Shown here one piece after another: positions 10,164 through 20,908 of a stretch of 64,000 nt of DNA (position 1 is the stretch's first letter; each line of letters opens with the position of its first letter). The position numbers were made by a program, and so were the translations under genes. The DNA is from Campylobacteraceae bacterium (lineage in GTDB: Bacteria > Campylobacterota > Campylobacteria > Campylobacterales > Sulfurovaceae): positions 1 through 64,000 of the forward strand of contig JALWDJ010000071.1 of the NCBI GenBank assembly GCA_027014605.1, written 5' to 3'. The notes beneath the pieces are model-generated. The model had not been told where the DNA came from, ran no database searches, and worked only from the letters and a program-made list of their open reading frames with translations.

Positions 10164-13081
10164 ACTCTCTTTTCTAGTTTTATAATAATACTATTTTTAT
10201 GTTTTTTTATATATATAATATATCTCTCTAATTCATTAACTAATCTATTATAATCAATATTTTTATTCTCTTTAATTCCATACTCTATCTCATTACATAA
10301 CTCTCCAATCTTATAAAACTTCAATGCTAATGCTATCCCTCTTAGAGCATGAGAACTCTGATATATAACCTGTTCATCTCTAATATCAACAGCTGGAATT
10401 AAATTTTGCAAATTTCGTATTGAATTTTCAATAAATGAGTTAAATAGTTTTATAATAATTGGTGTACTAAAATTCATACTCTTCTTAGCATTTAAAAGAG
10501 ACTCTACAAATATATCATCATTAAGCAAAACCTCATCTTTTTTAAATTTTTTAGCGTTTATCATATCTCTCTTCACCATTTTCTCTTTAATATCTTTTTC
10601 CATATATTGATATTTATTTAAAATAGCCTCTAACTCTTTAATATCTATTGGTTTACTAAGATAGTTATCCATTCCTTCAGATAGATATAACTCCTTATCA
10701 CCCTCTAGAGCATTTGCTGTTAAAGCTATAATTGGAGTATCTACTCCTCTTTCTCTTAAAATCTTGGTAGCCTCAATTCCATTCATAACAGGCATATTTA
10801 TATCCATAAATATAATAGTATACATATTATTCTCTTCAATTTTCTCTATAGCCTCTACACCATTAAGTGCAAAATCTGGCTCTATACCAAAACTATTAAA
10901 CATCTCCTCAATTAATATACGGTTCATCTCATAATCTTCTACAATTAAGACTTTTAAATTACCCTCTTCCATACTCCTATGAGATATTGGCAGAGTAATA
11001 TTTTTATCCTCTGATATAGTAAAGTTTAATATTGCATTATATAAAATGGATGGTGCTTCATCATAAAATCCAATATGATATAAAATATCCTCTTGCCTTG
11101 CTAACATAAATGCCTCTTTGCTATCATCTATTAATATTACTTTAGATGATATATTGTAAATTGGCTTATATTGACGATAGTTAAATGTAATAATTATACT
11201 ATCTTTATAGTCTCCACATAATAAATCTTCAAAAGAGCCTGTTATAACTTCAAGTCTGAAATGTTTAAGATGAGTTAATACATGATTATATATCTCCCCA
11301 TCATAGTCTAACAGATATATGGGTGCAGAATTTACTTGACTAGCTAGAGTTGGAGTTGAATTACACTTCTCTACATCAAGCTCAAAAAAGAAACTACTCC
11401 CCTCCCCCTCTTTACTTTTAACTTGAAGTTCACTTCCCATAAGCTTACATAGTGAAGCACTAATAGTAAGTCCTAAACCTGTTCCTCCAAAGTTTCTAGT
11501 TGTACTACTATCTGCTTGAATAAAAGATTTAAAAATACTATCTAATCTATTTTTTGGAATACCAATTCCTGTATCATTGACTAGAAAGAGAATTTTTTCT
11601 CTCTGCTCATCTGAAGAAACCAATTTAACTGACATATCAACAGTTCCACCATCTGATGTAAATTTAATAGCATTGTTTACTAAATTAGTAAGTATCTGAA
11701 CTACACGAAGTCTATCCATAATTAGACATTCACTAATAGAGGCATCTACATTTACTATAAATGAGATATTTTTTTTTGTTGCAATAGATTTGAAAATACT
11801 CATAGCACTTCTTAAATCTATAAATGGATTAGTTGGAATTAAATCTAACTCTAAATGTCCACTCTCTATTTTAGAAAAATCTAATATATCATTTACAATA
11901 TCTAATAATAAATTGGTAGAGTTTTTAATATACTCTGTAAATTGTCTCTGTTTTGGGTCTAGGTTACTCTTAAAGAGTAAATCTGTAAATCCAATAATCC
12001 CATTCATAGGAGTTCTAATTTCATGACTCATATTTGCCATAAACTCTGATTTTGCCCTCTCTGAAGCTATTGCCATCTCTCTAGCATGTTCTAATTCTGT
12101 AATATCTGTAAAGTTTACAATCAAAAGATTTTCATCCTCAAACTCAATAGCTTTAATATGAACAGAGTATATTCTCTCAAACTCAAACTTATCTTTTATA
12201 ATCACTTTATGTGTTTTTTGAGGTTCTTTAAAAACTAATTCACTCCAATGTTCATCTGCTGATATCTGTTTTAAATATCCCTCCTTTTCTATAAAAAGTT
12301 CAGATATGTACTTATGTTCTGCTTTAAAAAACTCTATAGATGAAAATCCAAATATATCTAAAAACTTTTGATTAACCTCAATAACACCTAACTCTTTAGT
12401 CGTAGTAAAGACAATATTTTCTTGATTATTAAATATCATCTTACTATACTTCTCTTCTCTTTTTAGCCTGTTTTCTATCTCTACTCTATTTGTAATATTA
12501 TTCCTAATTGCAATATACTCAATAATATTACCCTTAATATCAACAAGAGGAAATATAGTAGCATATACATAATATGTCCTACCATCTTTTGCTCTATTTT
12601 TAAACTCCCCCTTCCATATCTCTTTAGCCTTTATAGTCTCCCACAACTCCTTAAATAACTCATTTGAAACATCTGGATGTCTAATAATATTATGAGATTT
12701 TCCAATAATTTCCTCTCTGGAGTAGCCAGATATTTTAATAAACTCATCATTAGCATAGGTAATAATACCCTCTGTATCTGTTTTGGATACTAAATAACTA
12801 GCATCAATAGCCTCTGTATATTGTTGAAAAATAAGCTTCTTTTCTCCTATTTCATCTTTTAAAGATAGATTATACTCTTCAATTGTCTCATAGGCTTCTG
12901 TTAACTCATCAGAGTTAATCTTAATGGTATGTTCTAAAAATCTCTTTTCACTATGAAAAGCCTCATAAGCCTCGTCCACACGATTAATAAAATCTCTCAT
13001 ATTTAGCTCAAGAGTATTAATATCAAAATTTTTACCAAAAGCGTGTTTTATCTGCCTCCTTAATAGTCTATTCATTATCAA
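10160..13081 (-). CDS. PAS-containing hybrid sensor histidine kinase with receiver and HPt-like C-terminus
   Basis: '[19 protein letters not shown]' H-box, '[12 protein letters not shown]', receiver '[14 protein letters not shown]', C-terminal HPt-like '[12 protein letters not shown]'. Confidence 0.93.
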   Translation of the reverse strand: MIMNRLLRRQIKHAFGKNFDINTLELNMRDFINRVDEAYEAFHSEKRFLEHTIKINSDELTEAYETIEEYNLSLKDEIGEKKLIFQQYTEAIDASYLVSKTDTEGIITYANDEFIKISGYSREEIIGKSHNIIRHPDVSNELFKELWETIKAKEIWKGEFKNRAKDGRTYYVYATIFPLVDIKGNIIEYIAIRNNITNRVEIENRLKREEKYSKMIFNNQENIVFTTTKELGVIEVNQKFLDIFGFSSIEFFKAEHKYISELFIEKEGYLKQISADEHWSELVFKEPQKTHKVIIKDKFEFERIYSVHIKAIEFEDENLLIVNFTDITELEHAREMAIASERAKSEFMANMSHEIRTPMNGIIGFTDLLFKSNLDPKQRQFTEYIKNSTNLLLDIVNDILDFSKIESGHLELDLIPTNPFIDLRSAMSIFKSIATKKNISFIVNVDASISECLIMDRLRVVQILTNLVNNAIKFTSDGGTVDMSVKLVSSDEQREKILFLVNDTGIGIPKNRLDSIFKSFIQADSSTTRNFGGTGLGLTISASLCKLMGSELQVKSKEGEGSSFFFELDVEKCNSTPTLASQVNSAPIYLLDYDGEIYNHVLTHLKHFRLEVITGSFEDLLCGDYKDSIIITFNYRQYKPIYNISSKVILIDDSKEAFMLARQEDILYHIGFYDEAPSILYNAILNFTISEDKNITLPISHRSMEEGNLKVLIVEDYEMNRILIEEMFNSFGIEPDFALNGVEAIEKIEENNMYTIIFMDINMPVMNGIEATKILRERGVDTPIIALTANALEGDKELYLSEGMDNYLSKPIDIKELEAILNKYQYMEKDIKEKMVKRDMINAKKFKKDEVLLNDDIFVESLLNAKKSMNFSTPIIIKLFNSFIENSIRNLQNLIPAVDIRDEQVIYQSSHALRGIALALKFYKIGELCNEIEYGIKENKNIDYNRLVNELERYIIYIKKHKNSIIIKLEKRV

Positions 13082-14208
13082 TCCTCATATATAACTGTAA
13101 TAGTCATAGTTTGATTATGCAAATTACACGAGAGCAAATTATCCGAAAATGGAGCTATTTCACCATAAGAGTAAAAACCTGCTAACTCTACACTAACACC
13201 TAAATTATCTGATATGACCTCTAACTCCTCCTCTATTAACTGTTTTAAAACAACTCTTCTACCTATACAACTTACAACTATAGCTAAAGCAGTATGATGA
13301 TTTATTTTTTTTATCTGATTTGATGCAACCATTGCACCATCAATTAAATTATCTATACTACCCTTCATAAGTCGTCCATGATAACCCTCTGGGACATCTC
13401 CTGCAAAAATTAAGGTACTACTCTTCTCATCAACTCCTATAACTGAACGAATTATAGAGTTATTAGAGTTAGGTACTTTTATACTAATTGGAAAATTTAA
13501 CGCACTCTCAAGAATAGATTTAGCATACTCTCCTAAATATTTTTTATATAACTCTAATGCAGATTTATTATCAATCTCATACACAATATTATCAATAGAT
13601 TTTGTAATCTTTCTTAATATTCCAAACTCCTTCCAACCAGAGTAACATCCACTCTCAATAGTTAAACTATCCCCATAAAATCCAACTGCTACAACTCTAT
13701 TTGATTTAGCAATTGAATTTACTCTAACTACACTCTTTTCAAACCTTAAATCATCTCCAGCTAACCCACCTGTAATTGTTATATTATTATTAACTGCTTC
13801 ATTTGCCCCCTTTACCAATGCTGAACCATTCATATTCAAGCCATCTGATAATAAAAAAATATGCTTTAATCTCTCTTTAGGAAGAAGAGAGACCAATTTT
13901 TTACTAACCTCTATTTGATTATCTACAAGACTAAAATCTTTTATAGCTACTCTTACACTTCCCTTACAAAAATCTATAGCCGTAGCTACTATTTTAGCTT
14001 CAGAAATACTATCTCCAATAATATTCCCTCCTGATGAACAACCCACAATATCAGCACTTGGATATAATTTTTTTAATTTTTTATATATCTCATCATCTTC
14101 AATAGCCTCTCTTGAACCAAAGATAAAAACAATATCACTATTACCAAATATACTCTTTTTTGTTATACTCCAACTACTATCTATATATTCAGCCTGTTCT
14201 ATTCTCAT
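13078..14208 (-). CDS. FIST N/C domain sensory protein
   Basis: FIST hallmarks 'VGCSSGGNI', '[13 protein letters not shown]', '[11 protein letters not shown]'; overlaps the start of the hybrid kinase. Confidence 0.88.
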   Translation of the reverse strand: MRIEQAEYIDSSWSITKKSIFGNSDIVFIFGSREAIEDDEIYKKLKKLYPSADIVGCSSGGNIIGDSISEAKIVATAIDFCKGSVRVAIKDFSLVDNQIEVSKKLVSLLPKERLKHIFLLSDGLNMNGSALVKGANEAVNNNITITGGLAGDDLRFEKSVVRVNSIAKSNRVVAVGFYGDSLTIESGCYSGWKEFGILRKITKSIDNIVYEIDNKSALELYKKYLGEYAKSILESALNFPISIKVPNSNNSIIRSVIGVDEKSSTLIFAGDVPEGYHGRLMKGSIDNLIDGAMVASNQIKKINHHTALAIVVSCIGRRVVLKQLIEEELEVISDNLGVSVELAGFYSYGEIAPFSDNLLSCNLHNQTMTITVIYED

Positions 14209-14350
14209 AACCTTTTCCTATATCTTATAAATTTTATTTTACTATATCATATTAAGCGTTAATATTTATTATAAAATAAAGTTGAATTAATTTTATATTT
14301 TAGTTTTTTTAAAAGTAAATAAATACTATAATTATAAAAAAGGAAAAATT

Positions 14351-14893
14351 ATGTCACAATTAAGTGAAAAAGATAAAAAAATGATTATTAATAGCATTCG
14401 AGAAGTTCCAGATTTTCCAAAAAAAGGTATTATTTTTAAAGATATTACAACTCTATTAAATAATAGAAAAGCACTAAATACTCTTATGAACCATCTTGAA
14501 GATAGATATAGAGATTATAATCTTGATTTTGTAGCAGGAATTGATGCAAGAGGATTTATATTTGGCTCTATCTTAGCAGATAGATTAAATATTGGTTTTG
14601 TTCCTATTAGAAAAAAAGGAAAACTCCCATATACAACCGTATCAGAAAAGTACTCTTTAGAATATGGATTTGATGAGGTTGAAGTACATATAGACGCTTT
14701 TAATAATATAGATGGGGCAAGAGTTCTTCTTATTGATGATTTAATAGCAACAGGTGGCACAGCAAAAGCTGCTTGTAACCTTATTAATAGAACTAGAGCT
14801 AACTGTGTAGAGTGTTGTTTTATTGCTGAATTATGTTTTTTAAATGGAAAAGATAGCATAAAAAGTCCTGTATATACTGTTTTAGAATTTTAG
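14351..14893 (+). CDS. apt: Adenine phosphoribosyltransferase
   Basis: '[21 protein letters not shown]', '[14 protein letters not shown]'. Confidence 0.96.
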   Translation: MSQLSEKDKKMIINSIREVPDFPKKGIIFKDITTLLNNRKALNTLMNHLEDRYRDYNLDFVAGIDARGFIFGSILADRLNIGFVPIRKKGKLPYTTVSEKYSLEYGFDEVEVHIDAFNNIDGARVLLIDDLIATGGTAKAACNLINRTRANCVECCFIAELCFLNGKDSIKSPVYTVLEF

Positions 14894-14956
14894 TTAGATA
14901 AATAAGAGAAAATAACTCTTTTTTATGCTATAAATATAGTAAAAAGGTAATTTTCA

Positions 14957-15571
14957 ATGGAAGAACTACTAGAAGCAATGCAAAGAGATAATCTTGTAAA
15001 AATTAAAGCTCTCTGTAAACAAGGGATAGATTTAACTCAACCAATTATTTTAGGAAGTGAATATGATTTAGAAGATTATGATGAGACATCTATTCTATTT
15101 TATGCAATAAGAAACGGTGTATCTATTGAGGCTATAGAGATTTTACTAGATTATGGTGTAGATATTAAGCAAATTGATGAAGATGGATTGAGTGCTATTG
15201 ATGTAGCTATTAAATTTAAAAGAGAAGATATAGTTGAACTATGTATTAATAAAGGATTAGATATAAATAAGACATCTCGTAAGAGTGGAATTACCCCTAT
15301 ACTACTAGCCTCTTGTTTTAATAATATACCAATGATAGAACTTCTCTTAAGACATAATGCAGATATTAACTTACTAGATAACTCTGGAATGAGTGCAAAA
15401 GATTATGCTAAAAAATTAGGACAGAAAAAGATGCTAGAGTTTTTAGATAAAAAAGGTGCTAAACATAATATCTATCAAGAGGAAAAAGTTATTATAAAAG
15501 AAGAGAAACCAAAATTTGATATGAGCAATAGAGAAAAGCCAACTGAAGATATGGGGTTTGATTTGATATAA
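14957..15571 (+). CDS. Ankyrin repeat protein
   Basis: Ankyrin units 'DEDGLSAIDVAIKFKREDIVELCINKGLDIN', 'SGITPILLASCFNNIPMIELLLRHNADIN'. Confidence 0.85.
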   Translation: MEELLEAMQRDNLVKIKALCKQGIDLTQPIILGSEYDLEDYDETSILFYAIRNGVSIEAIEILLDYGVDIKQIDEDGLSAIDVAIKFKREDIVELCINKGLDINKTSRKSGITPILLASCFNNIPMIELLLRHNADINLLDNSGMSAKDYAKKLGQKKMLEFLDKKGAKHNIYQEEKVIIKEEKPKFDMSNREKPTEDMGFDLI

Positions 15572-15573
15572 AG

Positions 15574-15652
15574 TGTTTAAATATATTAAAAATATTTCAA
15601 TTGTAATGTTTCTTGTAAAATAACAGACAGTTTATGTGTCTGTTATTTTGTA
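15574..15652 (+). repeat. Left copy of ~80-bp direct repeat bounding the toxin-antitoxin island
   Basis: tgtttaaatatattaaaaatattt..ttgtaatgtttcttgtaaaataacagaca..tgtctgttattttgta; same sequence at 17233-17312. Confidence 0.95.
15617..15649. terminator. Perfect 13-bp stem, 7-nt loop hairpin (bidirectional terminator-like)
   Basis: AAAATAACAGACA-gtttatg-TGTCTGTTATTTT. Confidence 0.75.
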
Positions 15653-15716
15653 GTTTTTGGGGTATTTATTCAAGAAACAGCTTTACAATTAAGAATAAAT
15701 CTGATACAATTGATAT

Positions 15717-16028
15717 ATGGCTAAGTCAAAAAAGAAAAATTATATTAAAGTAATTGATGAACAGTTTATAGTTCCTTATGACAAAGGTGGAGGAATTATA
15801 AAGTTTGAGGCATGGGAATATAAAAACAAAGTAGTAAAATACAATATGGTTTACATTAACAAAAATCTATTTTCAAATGATAATGGAAGAGTGATGGGGT
15901 ATGATAATAGTCATAATTTTCATCATAAACACTATTTTGGCGAAATTTCAGAACTTGATGATTTTATAAGTTATCAAGAGTTAGTTCAAAGATTTAAAAA
16001 CGACATAAAGGAGTTTGTAACATGGTAA
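15717..16028 (+). CDS. TumE/DUF6516-like toxin of a type II TA pair
   Basis: Small protein with 'ELDDFISYQELVQRFKNDIKEF', directly followed by an HTH antitoxin-like ORF. Confidence 0.65.
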   Translation: MAKSKKKNYIKVIDEQFIVPYDKGGGIIKFEAWEYKNKVVKYNMVYINKNLFSNDNGRVMGYDNSHNFHHKHYFGEISELDDFISYQELVQRFKNDIKEFVTW

Positions 16029-16393
16029 ATATTCAAAATGGAACAATAGAGGATTTTTTTGATTCTGCATTGCAAACAGCCACACAGATTGATAAGGGCG
16101 AAAAAGTGACTCCCAAACATACAATTTGGATGGAAACGGATGATTTATTAAATATTCTAAAGCCACAAAGAACTAAACTAATACAATATCTTAAAAATAA
16201 AACTAAAATATATTATAGTGTGATACTTGATGAGCTTAAAAAATCACCATCAAGTTTAAATAAAGACTTAGAACTTTTATCTAAATATCAACTAATTGAT
16301 ATATTAAAAGAACCAAATGCTGGACATGGTATTAGAAAAGTTATAAAACCTTTATATTTAAATGAACAAATAGAATTTAGAGCAACTATATGA
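16022..16393 (+). CDS. TumA/HVO_A0114-like HTH antitoxin
   Basis: wHTH region 'RTKLIQYLKNKTKIYYSVILDELKKSPSSLNKDLELLSKYQLIDILKE'; overlaps the upstream toxin ORF. Confidence 0.65.
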   Translation: MVNIQNGTIEDFFDSALQTATQIDKGEKVTPKHTIWMETDDLLNILKPQRTKLIQYLKNKTKIYYSVILDELKKSPSSLNKDLELLSKYQLIDILKEPNAGHGIRKVIKPLYLNEQIEFRATI

Positions 16394-16419
16394 AAAATGG
16401 ATAACAAATCATAGGAGTG

Positions 16420-16445
16420 AATAAATGCCCAAGAGGGCATTTATT
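16420..16445. terminator. Perfect 11-bp stem, 4-nt loop hairpin between the TA modules
   Basis: AATAAATGCCC-aaga-GGGCATTTATT. Confidence 0.7.
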
Positions 16446-16545
16446 CGCCAGAGTCAACCAATATCATCAAAGTTAAATCTCCGTTTAATACTAAATTAAA
16501 TCTAAATTTGATACAATACAGAATCTTATTTAAAAGGTAGATTCA

Positions 16546-16818
16546 ATGTATTTAAGTCAAGATATAAAACCAATCAGTTACTTAAAAGCAAAAACGGCTG
16601 ATGTAATAAATAGTGTAAATGAAAATCAAAGAGCAATAATTATAACACAAAATGGCGAAGCAAAAGCAATTGTTCAAGATATTAGAAGTTATGAAAATTT
16701 AAAAAACTCTTTAAACTTATTAAAGTTAATCGTTCAAAGTGAAAATAATATTGAAAAAGGTAATATCATAAAACAAGAAGAGATGTTCAATAATTTAGAA
16801 CAGAGATTGTTTGGATAA
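16546..16818 (+). CDS. Phd/YefM family antitoxin
   Basis: 'DIKPISYLKAKTADVINSVNENQRAIIITQNGEAKAIVQDIRSYE'. Confidence 0.88.
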   Translation: MYLSQDIKPISYLKAKTADVINSVNENQRAIIITQNGEAKAIVQDIRSYENLKNSLNLLKLIVQSENNIEKGNIIKQEEMFNNLEQRLFG

Positions 16819-16823
16819 GTTGA

Positions 16824-17153
16824 ATGAAAAAGTTTGAAGTAATATGGACAAAAAATGCTAAATTTGATTTAGAACAAATTATTGAATATATTAAAATTGA
16901 GAGTCAAGATGTGGCAAAAAAAATTTTTTTTCAAATAAAAAAAGAGTGCGAGAATTTATATTATTTTCCAGGGAGAAAACGAATTGTACCTGAGCTGCAA
17001 CAAATCGGTATCTTAAAATATAGAGAAATTATCTATAAAAGATGGAGAATAATATATAAAATTGATAATACAAAAGTTTATGTTTTGTTAGTAGCAGATT
17101 CGAGTAGAAATTTGGAAGATATACTATTTCAAAGATTACTCGATATGAAATAA
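16824..17153 (+). CDS. RelE/ParE superfamily toxin
   Basis: 'IWTKNAKFDLEQIIEYI', 'ILKYREIIYKRWRIIYKIDNTKVYVLLVADSSRN'. Confidence 0.88.
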   Translation: MKKFEVIWTKNAKFDLEQIIEYIKIESQDVAKKIFFQIKKECENLYYFPGRKRIVPELQQIGILKYREIIYKRWRIIYKIDNTKVYVLLVADSSRNLEDILFQRLLDMK

Positions 17154-17232
17154 TAATGATAGTGATTGCTATATTATATATGGGAAGGAGACAAAAAAGA
17201 AACATTTATTATTTAAGTATTTTAATATTAAA

Positions 17233-17312
17233 TGTTTAAATATATTAAAAATATTTTAAATTGTAATGTTTCTTGTAAAATAACAGACATTTTATGTGTC
17301 TGTTATTTTGTA
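17233..17312 (+). repeat. Right copy of ~80-bp direct repeat bounding the toxin-antitoxin island
   Basis: About 3 differences from 15574-15652 by eye. Confidence 0.95.
17277..17309. terminator. Second copy of the 13-bp-stem hairpin
   Basis: AAAATAACAGACA-ttttatg-TGTCTGTTATTTT. Confidence 0.75.
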
Positions 17313-17377
17313 ATATTTAGGGTGTTTGTGTTATAGTGTTCCTTGAATCAATAGTTAGCCCAAGGAGAAAATAAACA

Positions 17378-17974
17378 TTGAAACAAATATTTGAAATAAC
17401 AGATAAAGAGACAATGAACCAAATATTAGACAATGCAGAATATGGAACTCTTGCTCTTTGTCATAATAATCAACCATATAGTTTAGCTATAAATTTTGTT
17501 AGAGTTGAAAATATTTTATACTTTCATGGAAGCTTGAAAGGTAAAAAGATAGATATTTTAAAAGGAAATCCATATGCTTCTTTTTCAGTTGTTGAAGCAT
17601 ACTCTATGATACAGTCATATTTTAGTTCAAAAGATAATCTTGCTTGTCCAGCAACACAATTTTTTAAATCTGTTATAATTGATGGAAAAATTGAGTTTGT
17701 TGAAAATTATGATGAAAAAGTTATAGCACTTTCAAAACTTATGGGAAAACTTCAACCAGAAGGAAAATATAAAGCTTTATCAGATGAAGCTTATCAAAAA
17801 GTTATCAATGCAACAGGAATATTTAAACTTAAAATAAAAGATATAAGAGCCAAATTTAAATTTGGGCAACATTTGAACAAAGATAGATTTGAAATGATTA
17901 TAAAACATTTAGAAGATAGAGGAGAAGAGATAGATATAGCTACAATTAAATTAATGAAAAGCTTAAAGGGCTAA
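17378..17974 (+). CDS. Pyridoxamine 5'-phosphate oxidase-fold flavin-binding protein
   Basis: 'YGTLALCHNNQPYSLAINFV', 'LYFHGSLKGKKIDILKGNPYASFSVVE'; TTG start after SD. Confidence 0.85.
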   Translation: MKQIFEITDKETMNQILDNAEYGTLALCHNNQPYSLAINFVRVENILYFHGSLKGKKIDILKGNPYASFSVVEAYSMIQSYFSSKDNLACPATQFFKSVIIDGKIEFVENYDEKVIALSKLMGKLQPEGKYKALSDEAYQKVINATGIFKLKIKDIRAKFKFGQHLNKDRFEMIIKHLEDRGEEIDIATIKLMKSLKG

Positions 17975-18088
17975 CAAATATTTCTCAACTCAATTGTTCA
18001 TGGAGTGGAGTATCAAAGTTACATCTGTTTTGTGCTAGTTTTGGTAACTCTCCAAGCTTTAAAAAAAATAAAAATAAGGAATTCTTAA

Positions 18089-18880
18089 ATGAAAAAAAAA
18101 CTATTTACAATCTTTGGTAACCCTGTAAACCACTCCAAATCTCCACTTATGCACAATCTAGCATTTAAAGGTTTAAATTATAGTGGTTGTTATACAAGAT
18201 ATAGATTAGAAGATGGCTCTAAGCTTAGAGATAAATTTTTTGAGCTAGATATAACTGGAGCAAATATTACAGTTCCACATAAAGAGATAGCCTTTGAGAT
18301 TTGTGATGAGCTTGATGAGTTTGCAAAGAGAGTTAGAGCTGTTAATACTATTGTAAGAAGAGGAGATAAACTCTATGGATATAATAGTGATGCTTTAGGC
18401 TTTTTAAAAGCTATAGAGGAGTTTAAAGGCTCAAAGAGAGTTCTATTTTTAGGTGCAGGTGGTACAGCTAAAGCTACATCTATTATATTAAAAGATGCAG
18501 GTTATGAGGTTACTATCTTAAATAGAAGTGCTAAGAGATTAGAGCAGTATCCTAATTTTAAAACATACACTTTTGAGAGTTTTAAGCTAGAAGATGATTA
18601 TAACCTTATTGTTAATATGACATCAGCAGGACTGAAAGATGAGTCACTCCCCTGCCCTATTAATATATTAGAGACTCTTATTAGCAGTGCTAAAGCTTTT
18701 ATTGATGTTATCTATGGAAAAGAGACTCCATTTTTAAAGTTTGCAAAACAGCACAATATACCAACAAAAGATGGAAGTGATATGCTACTCTATCAAGGTA
18801 TAATAGCATTTGAGAAGTTTACTAATAACAGATTTACATTTAAAGAGATAGAGCAATATATGAAAAAAGCATTCTATTAA
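18089..18880 (+). CDS. aroE: Shikimate dehydrogenase
   Basis: 'FGNPVNHSKSPLMHN', 'NITVPHKE', 'LGAGGTAKA'. Confidence 0.95.
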   Translation: MKKKLFTIFGNPVNHSKSPLMHNLAFKGLNYSGCYTRYRLEDGSKLRDKFFELDITGANITVPHKEIAFEICDELDEFAKRVRAVNTIVRRGDKLYGYNSDALGFLKAIEEFKGSKRVLFLGAGGTAKATSIILKDAGYEVTILNRSAKRLEQYPNFKTYTFESFKLEDDYNLIVNMTSAGLKDESLPCPINILETLISSAKAFIDVIYGKETPFLKFAKQHNIPTKDGSDMLLYQGIIAFEKFTNNRFTFKEIEQYMKKAFY

Positions 18881-18908
18881 GTGACTTTATACTATAATTT
18901 CTAAATTT

Positions 18909-18932
18909 TCTATAACATTTAATTGTTATAGA
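18909..18932. terminator. 9-bp stem hairpin downstream of aroE
   Basis: TCTATAACA-tttaat-TGTTATAGA. Confidence 0.5.
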
Positions 18933-18977
18933 CATTAAAATAAAATATAAACTCATCTGTTTAAGGAACATTCGATA

Positions 18978-20900
18978 ATGTCTTGTCACAAATCATATAT
19001 TACAACCCCAATCTACTATGTAAATGATGTCGCTCATATAGGACACGCATATACAACTATTATTGCTGATACTCTTGCAAGATATGCAAGACTAATTAAT
19101 CAAGATACCTTCTTTTTAACAGGCACTGATGAACATGGTCAAAAAATTGAAGAGGCTGCTAAAAATAGAGGTAAAGCTACACAAGAGTATGCTGATGAAA
19201 TATCTGCTAAATTTAAAAATCTATGGGACGAGTTTGATATATCCTATGATAAATTTATACGAACTACAGATAAAGAGCATAAGATAGGAGTGCAAAAAGC
19301 CTTTAGCGTAATGTATCAAAATGGTGATATATATAAAGATAAATATAAAGGACACTACTGTATCTCTTGTGAAGCATTCTTTCCAGAGACTCAACTTGTA
19401 GATGGTGAGTTTTGCCCTGATTGTGGTAAATTAACCTCTATTGTTGAAGAGGAGAGCTACTTTTTTAGACTATCAAAATATCAAGATAAGCTACTAGAGT
19501 GGTATAGAGATAATCCACAATGTATCTTACCTAAAAGTAAAAGAAATGAGGTTATTAGATTTGTAGAGGGTGGATTAAATGACTTATCTATTACAAGAAC
19601 AAGCTTTGATTGGGGTGTAAAACTTCCTAAAGAGTTTAATGACCCAAAACATGTTATATATGTGTGGCTCGATGCACTAATGAACTATGTAACAGCATTA
19701 GGTTATGGAACAGATGAGGCTAATATGGAGTTTTGGCCAGCAAGAGTTCATCTAATTGGTAAAGATATTCTAAGATTTCATGCAGTCTATTGGCCATCAT
19801 TCTTAATGAGTCTAGGGTTACCTCTTCCTAAACATATTGGAGCTCATGGCTGGTGGACAAGAAATGGTGAGAAGATGAGTAAATCTAAAGGTAATGTTGT
19901 AAACCCTAAAGAGGTTGCAGACGCTTATGGATTAGAGAACTTTAGATATTTTATGTTAAGAGAAGTACCATTTGGTGGAGATGGAGACTTCTCTCAAAGA
20001 GCATTAATAGATAGAATTAACTCTGACCTTGGTAATGACCTTGGAAATCTATTAAATAGACTTATTGGAATGAGTGGAAAATATTTTGATGGGTTAGTAG
20101 AGTCCAATTTAGTTAAAGAGTTCTATAGAAAAGAGCTAGATGAGGTAAATAGTTCCATCTCTAAATTAGAACCTCTACTATTTGAGTTACAACTTCATAA
20201 ATATCTAGAAGAGCTATGGAGACCTCTTACTATTGCAAATAGAGCTATTGATAAGTATCAACCTTGGAGTATGATAAAAGAGGGTAAAAGAGATGAGACT
20301 ATGGCTCTTAATGGATTGATTGCTACCATATTAGCTAAAGTATCTATAATGCTTCATGCAGTTATGCCAAAGAGTACAAATATAATTGCTAATGCTTTAG
20401 GATTTGAGATAAATCCAAAGAGCTTTAATCATATTATCCGAGAAGATAAGATACTAGCCCCTTTTAAAACAAAAAAGAGAGAGCCACTATTTCCTAGAAT
20501 AGAGAAAGAGCTACTAGAAGAGAAAAAACCTCAAGAGGAGAAAAAGGAGATAAAAAAAGAGCCTAAAACTCTTACACTTATTGGTATAGATAAATTTTTT
20601 GAAACCTCTCTGAAGATTGGTACAGTAGTAGAGGCTAAAGAGGTTAAAAAAAGTAAAAAACTTCTTCTTTTACAAGTTGATATTGGAGAAGATAGACCAA
20701 GACAAATTGTAGCAGGTATTAAAGAGTGGTATAGTGTAGATGATATACTAAATAAGCAGGTTTGTGTAGTAGCAAATCTTAAACCAGCTAAACTTATGGG
20801 ACTAAAAAGTGAAGGTATGCTACTTGCAGCAAAAGATAGTAGTGGACTCTCTTTAATTATTCCAGAAAAACCAAAAGTTAATGGTACTCCAATAAGTTAA
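18978..20900 (+). CDS. metG: Methionyl-tRNA synthetase with C-terminal tRNA-binding domain
   Basis: 'TTPIYYVNDVAHIGHAYTT', 'KMSKSKGN', C-terminal EMAP/Trbp111-like 'IGTVVEAKEVKKSKKLLLLQVDIG'. Confidence 0.96.
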   Translation: MSCHKSYITTPIYYVNDVAHIGHAYTTIIADTLARYARLINQDTFFLTGTDEHGQKIEEAAKNRGKATQEYADEISAKFKNLWDEFDISYDKFIRTTDKEHKIGVQKAFSVMYQNGDIYKDKYKGHYCISCEAFFPETQLVDGEFCPDCGKLTSIVEEESYFFRLSKYQDKLLEWYRDNPQCILPKSKRNEVIRFVEGGLNDLSITRTSFDWGVKLPKEFNDPKHVIYVWLDALMNYVTALGYGTDEANMEFWPARVHLIGKDILRFHAVYWPSFLMSLGLPLPKHIGAHGWWTRNGEKMSKSKGNVVNPKEVADAYGLENFRYFMLREVPFGGDGDFSQRALIDRINSDLGNDLGNLLNRLIGMSGKYFDGLVESNLVKEFYRKELDEVNSSISKLEPLLFELQLHKYLEELWRPLTIANRAIDKYQPWSMIKEGKRDETMALNGLIATILAKVSIMLHAVMPKSTNIIANALGFEINPKSFNHIIREDKILAPFKTKKREPLFPRIEKELLEEKKPQEEKKEIKKEPKTLTLIGIDKFFETSLKIGTVVEAKEVKKSKKLLLLQVDIGEDRPRQIVAGIKEWYSVDDILNKQVCVVANLKPAKLMGLKSEGMLLAAKDSSGLSLIIPEKPKVNGTPIS

Positions 20901-20908
20901 GAAATTAT

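Noticed and set aside
15981-16166. Minus-strand ORF 15981-16166 as a third TA component
   Set aside because: Antisense to both TumE/TumA-like ORFs, with no SD and no family resemblance.
16394-16545. Possible integron attC between the TA modules (ATAACAA...AAGTTAAATC around a 11-bp hairpin)
   Set aside because: R''/R' cores do not pair, the hairpin is a simple perfect stem fitting a terminator, and no integrase is present.
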